Shown: positions 59,092 to 64,000 of the stretch, piece by piece
Layout of the letters: the number at the start of each line of letters is the position of its first letter
Numbering within the stretch: the first letter of the stretch is position 1
Assembly (NCBI GenBank): GCA_031002005.1
Contig: JARYHS010009186.1
Span: 183,422,437-183,486,436 of the forward strand
Direction: 5' to 3'
Source of the DNA: Vandiemenella viatica
Lineage: Eukaryota; Arthropoda; Insecta; Orthoptera; Morabidae
DNA length: 64,000 nt
Made by a program: the position numbers and the translations under genes
Notes under the pieces: generated by a model
The model's database searches: none
Told to the model about the DNA's origin: nothing
Seen by the model: only the letters and a program-made list of their open reading frames with translations

Positions 59092-60430
59092 GGAAAGGGA
59101 AAATGACTCATCACTCACCAAAGTTGAAGACAGCAACGGGAGAAGAACATATATCACGAACACACAAATATACACAATATTTCGGTTATTAAACCTTATA
59201 CATGTTGGGGAAAATGAGTCATGAGCCTCGGGAGGTGTGCACAGACCGAATGTTGCTACATGGACTGGGTGGATTATCTATATGGCGGTGGGACTGAGAT
59301 TTTGTATATAATTATGTAGATCGCAGATGGTGGTAGGATATGATACTATACCAAAATGGGCGGGGGGGAGGGGGGGGTTGGAATTAAGGAAATAAATATG
59401 GACGGATAAATTTTGAGAAGGATATATATATTAAAAAATAATAAAATAAGGTAATTAGTTAAATGACAATAATGCTGCCACTAATACTACTAACTATTAA
59501 TGAGTGATGCGTCAAGGAAAAGATTTTATCGGTGGTTGAGGATGGGTGGGTGTCTGGTATCTAGGATATTTTGGTAAGCAAGTTCCCATCTGCGAAGTTC
59601 TGAGGCGGCGGTAGTTTCAGGAAAACTCTGATTGCTCTCATGGTGAAACAGTCATTGAAGTTGTTGGAATGGTGGTAGTTAGCATGTTCTGGTATGGGAA
59701 GCTATAAATTGCGGGTGTGAACTGTTTTTCTGTGGCCATTCATTCTGGTCGAAAGTTGTTGTGTAGTCAGGCGTTTAAACAACAACTTTTGACCAGAATG
59801 AATGGCCACAGAAAAACTGTTCACACCCGCAATTTATATCTTCCCATACCAGAACATGCTAACTACCACCACTCCAACAACCTCAATGACTGTTTCACCG
59901 TGAGAGCAATCAGAGTTTTCCCTGAAACTACCGCTGCCTCAGAACTTCGCAGATGGATACTTGCTTACCAAAATATCGTAGATACCAGACACCCACCCAG
60001 CCTCAACCACCGATAAAATTCCTTTCCTTGACACATCACTCATTATTAGTAATATTAGTGGTAGCATTATTGTCATTTAACTAATTACCTTATTTTATTA
60101 ATTTTTTAAAAATATATATATTTATTTCCTTCTCAAAATTTATTCACTTAATTCCCCCCCCCCCCTTTTTTGATACAGTATTATTTCTACCACCAACTGT
60201 GATCTACATATTTATATACAAAATCTCAGTCCCACCGCCATATTGATAATCCACCCAGTCATGTAGCAACCTTCGGTGTGTGCACACCTCCTGAGCCTCA
60301 TGACTCATTTTCTCCAAAATGAATAAGGTTTAATAACCGAAATATTGTGTATATTTGTGTGTTTGTGATATATGTTCTTCTCCCATCACTGCCTTCAACT
60401 TTGGTGAGTGATGAGTCATTTTCCCTTTCC
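59092..60430. mobile_element. Penelope-like element remnant as two inverted arms
   Basis: The left arm 59092-59761 is the reverse complement of the right arm 59780-60430, with only an 18 bp spacer and a few percent divergence. Both ends read cactcaccaaagttgaag / ggaaagggaaaatgactcat type sequences. The right arm carries a GIY-YIG-like C-terminal peptide on the + strand. Long inverted or tandem copies are a known feature of Penelope-like elements. Terminal fragments also occur at about 12700-12745 and 61275-61368. Confidence 0.7.
59786..60016 (+). pseudogene. Penelope-type GIY-YIG endonuclease C-terminal fragment
   Basis: The frame reads QQLLTRMNGHRKTVHTRNLY then LPIPEHANYHHSNNLNDCFT, and later LRRWILAYQNIVDTRHPPSL. 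The order (R.NGHR, P..EH, H...D, E/RRW...YQNI..T..P..LN) matches the C-terminal nuclease part of Penelope/Neptune-type proteins. The stop follows shortly after SLNHR, as expected for the end of the protein. The RT part is absent. The left arm contains the same segment in reverse orientation, so two copies face each other. Confidence 0.65.
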
Positions 60431-60563
60431 TATTATATTATTAGAATTATAAAAATAAAATTACTGTTACATTGTTTCTGATTGGTTTTATTAGTTGTAG
60501 ATCTTTCTGAAATTAAATTGAAAACATCTTTATTTCAAAATATTCAACTATATTTTCACTCAG

Positions 60564-60869
60564 GGAAATGTGACAGATGATGTTAAATATCACACAGCAT
60601 ATTCATGGATAACAGTAAAACTCATAGATGTGAATGACAACAGACCACAATTTGAACACCTCAATATGGAAGTGTTTGTTGATGAAAATGCTGAAGTTGG
60701 GACAACTGTGCAAACATTTAAAGCTATTGACCCAGATCAAGGAGGTATGAGTCGGATAAAATATTCAATAGATCGTTCAACAGATAGAAGAAAACATTTT
60801 TCAATTAATGAAGAAGGAGCTGTCACAATTCAAAGAAGTCTTGACCGTGAAGCAACAACAAGACATGAG
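60564..60869 (+). CDS. CadN: CadN internal exon 7 (longest EC exon here)
   Basis: This 306 nt exon encodes 102 residues, phase 0 at both ends. It reads through YHTAYSWITVKLIDVNDNRP (repeat boundary), then VFVDENAEVGTTVQTFKAID, PDQGGMSRIKYSIDR and TIQRSLDREATTRHE. All canonical EC calcium motifs are present: DVNDN, the DEN glutamate at the start of the repeat, AIDPD, and LDRE. The acceptor is tttcactcag/GGA and the donor is GAG/gtaaaa. A Penelope-like inverted remnant ends 133 bp upstream. Confidence 0.94.
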
Positions 60870-62139
60870 GTAAAATTATTTTTACAACTTTTATCTTTGT
60901 GTTGAAAATGATTTTACCTGATACTGAATAGTCGACACCTCAGATGTTGCCTAAAATCATATTCAACACAATTTACTATTATCTTAGTAGTACATTTATA
61001 AATTCTGTTTAGATTTCAGTTGTAAGATCTTGCCGTACAACTATTGTTTGATGTTAATATTATTTCTCCTTAAAATAATGTTACAGTCAAAACTAATAAA
61101 TTTGCATATAGGTGTTTAAAAATTATCATAAAATTATTTTTCTCATAAACTTCTTATCATAAAAAGAATACAAAATACAATATTTAAAATACACAAAAAT
61201 TTATTATGATATCATAATCTCAGCAACGATTCAGGAGGAAGAAATGCTGTGAAGAAATATTTATGTGGAAAGGAAAAATGTAATATAACGACCACTCACC
61301 AAAGTTGAAGAGAGATTGGTACTCTGCCCTTCAACTTGGTGAGTGGTTGGTATATTTTATCTTTCCATAAAAAAAAAATAATCTTCAAAACTAATGGAAT
61401 CAATGCTGAAAGAATGAAAGTTTTATTTCTAACAATGAAAAAGGTTCTAGGAACTTTGTAAAAAGAAAGAGAAATAATTTGTAATTTTGTGGATTTATTT
61501 GTTTGATAAATATTATATGGTGCAGAAATGTCTGTTTTTGGTGTTCTATTGTTTATTAATTTTAGACAAAATTAAAGCTATGTCACAGACATTCTGATTT
61601 GCAGATATGGGAGTCAGGGACTAGAATAAATTCTGAGTTATTGAAACAACGAAAGAATTATTAATGGAAATGTGCTTATAGCATGAGTACATATGTATGA
61701 AAATCATTTTGAACATGTACTAGGAAGAAAGAAATTGGTGAACATATGTGGGGGAAGGAAAAATGCAGATGAAAGAATTTCATGTATTGTGGTAAGGCTG
61801 ATTACTTGGCAGGTTATATAAGCATGGTGATTAGAAGATAGGAGTATAAATAGATTGTAGTAGGACGTTCAGGCATCTGCATTAGTTTTGCAGAAAGTAT
61901 GTACATTTTCAGAAAAATTAATTGTGAAATGCCTGAAGGTACTTAGGACCGGAATTTAGAATGTCAATAAAGTATTGTAAATTTAATAGTGTGAATGAGA
62001 AAAAGAGAAATATGGGGAGAGAGTGTGTGTGCACTTGCTAATGGGCACATTTGCATTTGCCCATCTTGTGCAGTTAAATAATGCCTCACTGCATCAAAAA
62101 TGTTTTTAAAAATATGAACTACTTAAATTTCTTCTTCAG
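60870..62139 (+). other. CadN intron between exons 7 and 8
   Basis: A 1.27 kb phase-0 intron, AT-rich, with one recognisable item: a hairpin of Penelope-end-like sequence at 61275-61368 (aaccactcaccaagttgaag type arms around an 18 bp loop). Nothing else is supported. Confidence 0.85.
61275..61368. repeat. Hairpin of Penelope-end-like sequence
   Basis: The left arm (ggaaaaatgtaatataacga then ccactcaccaaagttgaag) and right arm (cttcaacttggtgagtgg then ttggtatattttatctttcc) are inverted copies with about 20 bp between. The arm sequence is shared with the ends of the element at 59.1-60.4 kb. Confidence 0.75.
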
Positions 62140-62413
62140 GTGAGAATACTAGCTGTTGACGATGGAGTGCCTCCTAAAACAGGTTCTGCCACACTGACTG
62201 TTATTGTTCAAGATGTGAATGACAATGCTCCTTTATTTGTTGATGACTACCGACCTGTGTTGCCTGAGCATGTTCCTCCAAGGAAAGTGGCCGAAATATT
62301 TGCAACAGATGCTGATGATCAAACCAAGAACAATGGGCCTCCATTCACTTTTCGTATAGATCCAAATGCTGGCAGCGTTATTCAAGCTTCGTTTAAAGTT
62401 GAATATGATGAAA
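62140..62413 (+). CDS. CadN: CadN internal exon 8 (EC boundary and body)
   Basis: This 274 nt exon enters in phase 0 and leaves in phase 1. It begins VRILAVDDGVPPKTGSATLT, contains the boundary motif VQDVNDNAPLF, then DDYRPVLPEHVPPRKVAEIF and ATDADDQTKNNGPPFTFRID. RPVLPEHVPPRKV is a signature I recognise from the last EC repeats of insect CadN. The acceptor is cttcttcag/GTG and the donor is GAAA/gtaagt, a near-consensus site. Confidence 0.94.
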
Positions 62414-63300
62414 GTAAGTTTTGGTGTTAAAATTTACCTTAATACTGGACATTGTTTATGTTTTACATTCCTTGTATACATCCACTAAACAGATATTAAA
62501 TTTTTATGTAATGTTTTAAGTAAAGTAATTATATATTTACATTTGAGTCAAAGATATTGATGCATATGCAATGTGATTTAATTGTCTGTATAGCTGATAA
62601 CAATTTTATAGAAGTACCTTCAAATACATTTCTCTCCTTATTAATTATCATAATTTACGCATTAATATAAAAAACTACATTGTTTTGTCATACCACCTGT
62701 GTTTTGAAACATTGTTTATAATTAACGAAACCATAATACATTATCTCTTCACTGCTCATATTATTTTTGATACTGATATAATTTGTTATTTGGGTGTCCT
62801 ATGCTTTAGAAGTTCACTTTCTTAACACTACCACTATTGTTCCTCTTATAAAACAAATGTTTTATGATGGAGAATCCATAAGAGTGATGCTAGTCTACTT
62901 TCCATTGCAGTATATGTCACATATTATTTATTCATGTGATAGTTTAATGGTAAAACCATGTCAAACCTTAAACACAGCAAATTAAAATGTACAGAACTTT
63001 GATTATATTTATTTATTTATTACTCTTCTTCCTCAGATTCCTATGGAGGAAGGACCACTGGGATGTTGAACATATTTTGGTTAATATATGTACATACAAG
63101 ACGAATAAAAAGTGTTATACATTAGGCCATACAAACAATCAAAAATACATAATTTGTATATTGTAACGATGTCAGCTAAATTTGTATTCTGAGCTACCAC
63201 AGCTATTGTATTTACATTTAGAGTAGCCATTACCTATGTTACATTTACAATACTTTAGTTTTTCTGACTGCATAAGTAATTCTGTCATCTTAAATTTCAG
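62414..63300 (+). other. CadN intron between exons 8 and 9
   Basis: An 887 bp phase-1 intron (gtaagt donor, aaatttcag acceptor), AT-rich, with no recognised repeat or gene. Confidence 0.85.
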
Positions 63301-63503
63301 AAACTGATGGTAATATGGCTGTGGTATCTTCACTGAGATCATTTGACAGAGAACTTCAGAAGGAATACTTAGTACCAATTATAATACGAGATTCTGGAAA
63401 TCCTCCAATGTCTGGAACAAATACACTCTCTGTGGCTATTGGAGATATTAATGACAACAAAATGCAACCTGGAAGCAAAGACATACTTGTTTATAATTAC
63501 ATG
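63301..63503 (+). CDS. CadN: CadN internal exon 9 (end of cadherin-repeat array)
   Basis: This 203 nt exon enters in phase 1 and leaves in phase 0. It reads KTDGNMAVVSSLRSFDREL, then EYLVPIIIRDSGNPPMSGT, then IGDINDNKMQPGSKDILVYN. The boundary motif is degenerate: MQP replaces the usual xPxF. That is the mark of the final EC repeat of CadN, after which the non-classical membrane-proximal region with LamG and EGF domains begins. The acceptor is taaatttcag/A and the donor is TACATG/gtaagc. The remaining exons lie beyond base 64000. Confidence 0.93.
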
Positions 63504-64000
63504 GTAAGCTGTAGAGAATCATTACAACAAATATAACTTTCAGACTTTATGCCCCTGCCTATTTTACAAATAGTGCAATTCAGTACTTTTTCTTTTAATT
63601 TTTAGCGAGGAATTGATATGAACCTTCACTTGTCAAAATAGAAAGCATTATTTCAAGGTTAACAACCTCTTTCATATAAACATTTGGAGTTTATTGGATG
63701 TAGACTATTGTTTTTAGTTGGCTTGAATACATATTATAACAAATGAAGACAGAACTTTTTATCATGTATATTATTTCTATATTTTTTTTTTCCACAAGCC
63801 AATATCTCCCTTCATAACTAATCGTAATGTATGAATCAGGCATCATTTTTAAGCCTAATGTCTCCACTTTGATCACGCCATATTTTAAAAAAGAAATTTT
63901 TCAGAATTTAACCCTTAATGGGCAAAACTTTCAATATTTCTAAAATACTATTTTTAGTACCATGAATCATTTATCTCCCTGTATTCCTAACCTGAAGTTT
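63504..64000 (+). other. Start of next CadN intron
   Basis: A phase-0 intron beginning gtaagc. It is AT-rich, with nothing recognised up to the window edge. Confidence 0.85.

Larger units (their letters stand above)
56607..60563 (+). other. CadN intron between exons 6 and 7
   Basis: A 3.96 kb phase-0 intron (donor gtactt, acceptor cactcag). More than 80 percent is two elements: the hAT-type element with nested mariner (56666-58737) and the Penelope-like inverted remnant (59092-60430). The stretch between them, 58746-59091, holds nothing recognised. Confidence 0.88.

Overview
The window is a piece of an insect-type genome: one conserved gene cut into short exons and separated by long, AT-rich introns packed with decayed transposable elements. 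The gene is on the + strand. Nine exons (14598-14762, 45051-45188, 47297-47483, 47572-47805, 50810-50982, 56457-56606, 60564-60869, 62140-62413, 63301-63503) join in one open frame of 1,830 nt (610 codons). They read collinearly as the membrane-proximal part of the cadherin-repeat array of insect neural cadherin (CadN). Five repeat-boundary motifs of the DxND.xPxF type and one degenerate last motif can be seen, as can the diagnostic final segment (IGDINDNKMQPGSKDI.VYNY). The start of the gene lies upstream of base 1. The LamG/EGF, membrane and cytoplasmic exons lie beyond base 64000.

Layout. 1-14.6 kb is the end of an upstream intron: a rosa-like mariner with 273-275 bp inverted repeats, a Tc1 remnant, tRNA-derived SINEs and an unexplained GC-rich island at 6.8-7.2 kb. 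14.8-45.0 kb is one 30.3 kb intron. It holds microsatellites, three separate degenerate tandem arrays, a hAT MITE with a perfect target duplication, a 460 bp tandem duplication carrying a SINE head, a fold-back element, a pogo-like remnant with six copies of a GGGGTAATTCCGG motif, and a 3.8 kb hAT-type element enclosing a fold-back and a satellite array. At its end is a nested pile in which a jockey-like LINE and a hAT element both sit inside an older LINE. 45-64 kb holds eight exons spaced 0.09-5.5 kb apart. The introns between them carry further hAT elements, a full hairpin MITE, a minus-strand LINE, a 2.07 kb hAT-type element enclosing a full-length Tc1/mariner transposase ORF, and a Penelope-like remnant arranged as two long inverted arms.

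The only host protein function I can support is homophilic neuronal adhesion through CadN; everything else recognisable is mobile DNA or its debris. The TE mix (rosa-type and Tc1 elements, many hAT MITEs, Penelope, jockey) and the very long introns suggest a large-genome insect, possibly polyneopteran, but species cannot be fixed from this sequence. I did not find a new cellular system. The most unusual structures are the 3.8 kb composite hAT, the mariner ORF bracketed by direct repeats inside a hAT element, and the inverted Penelope remnant.
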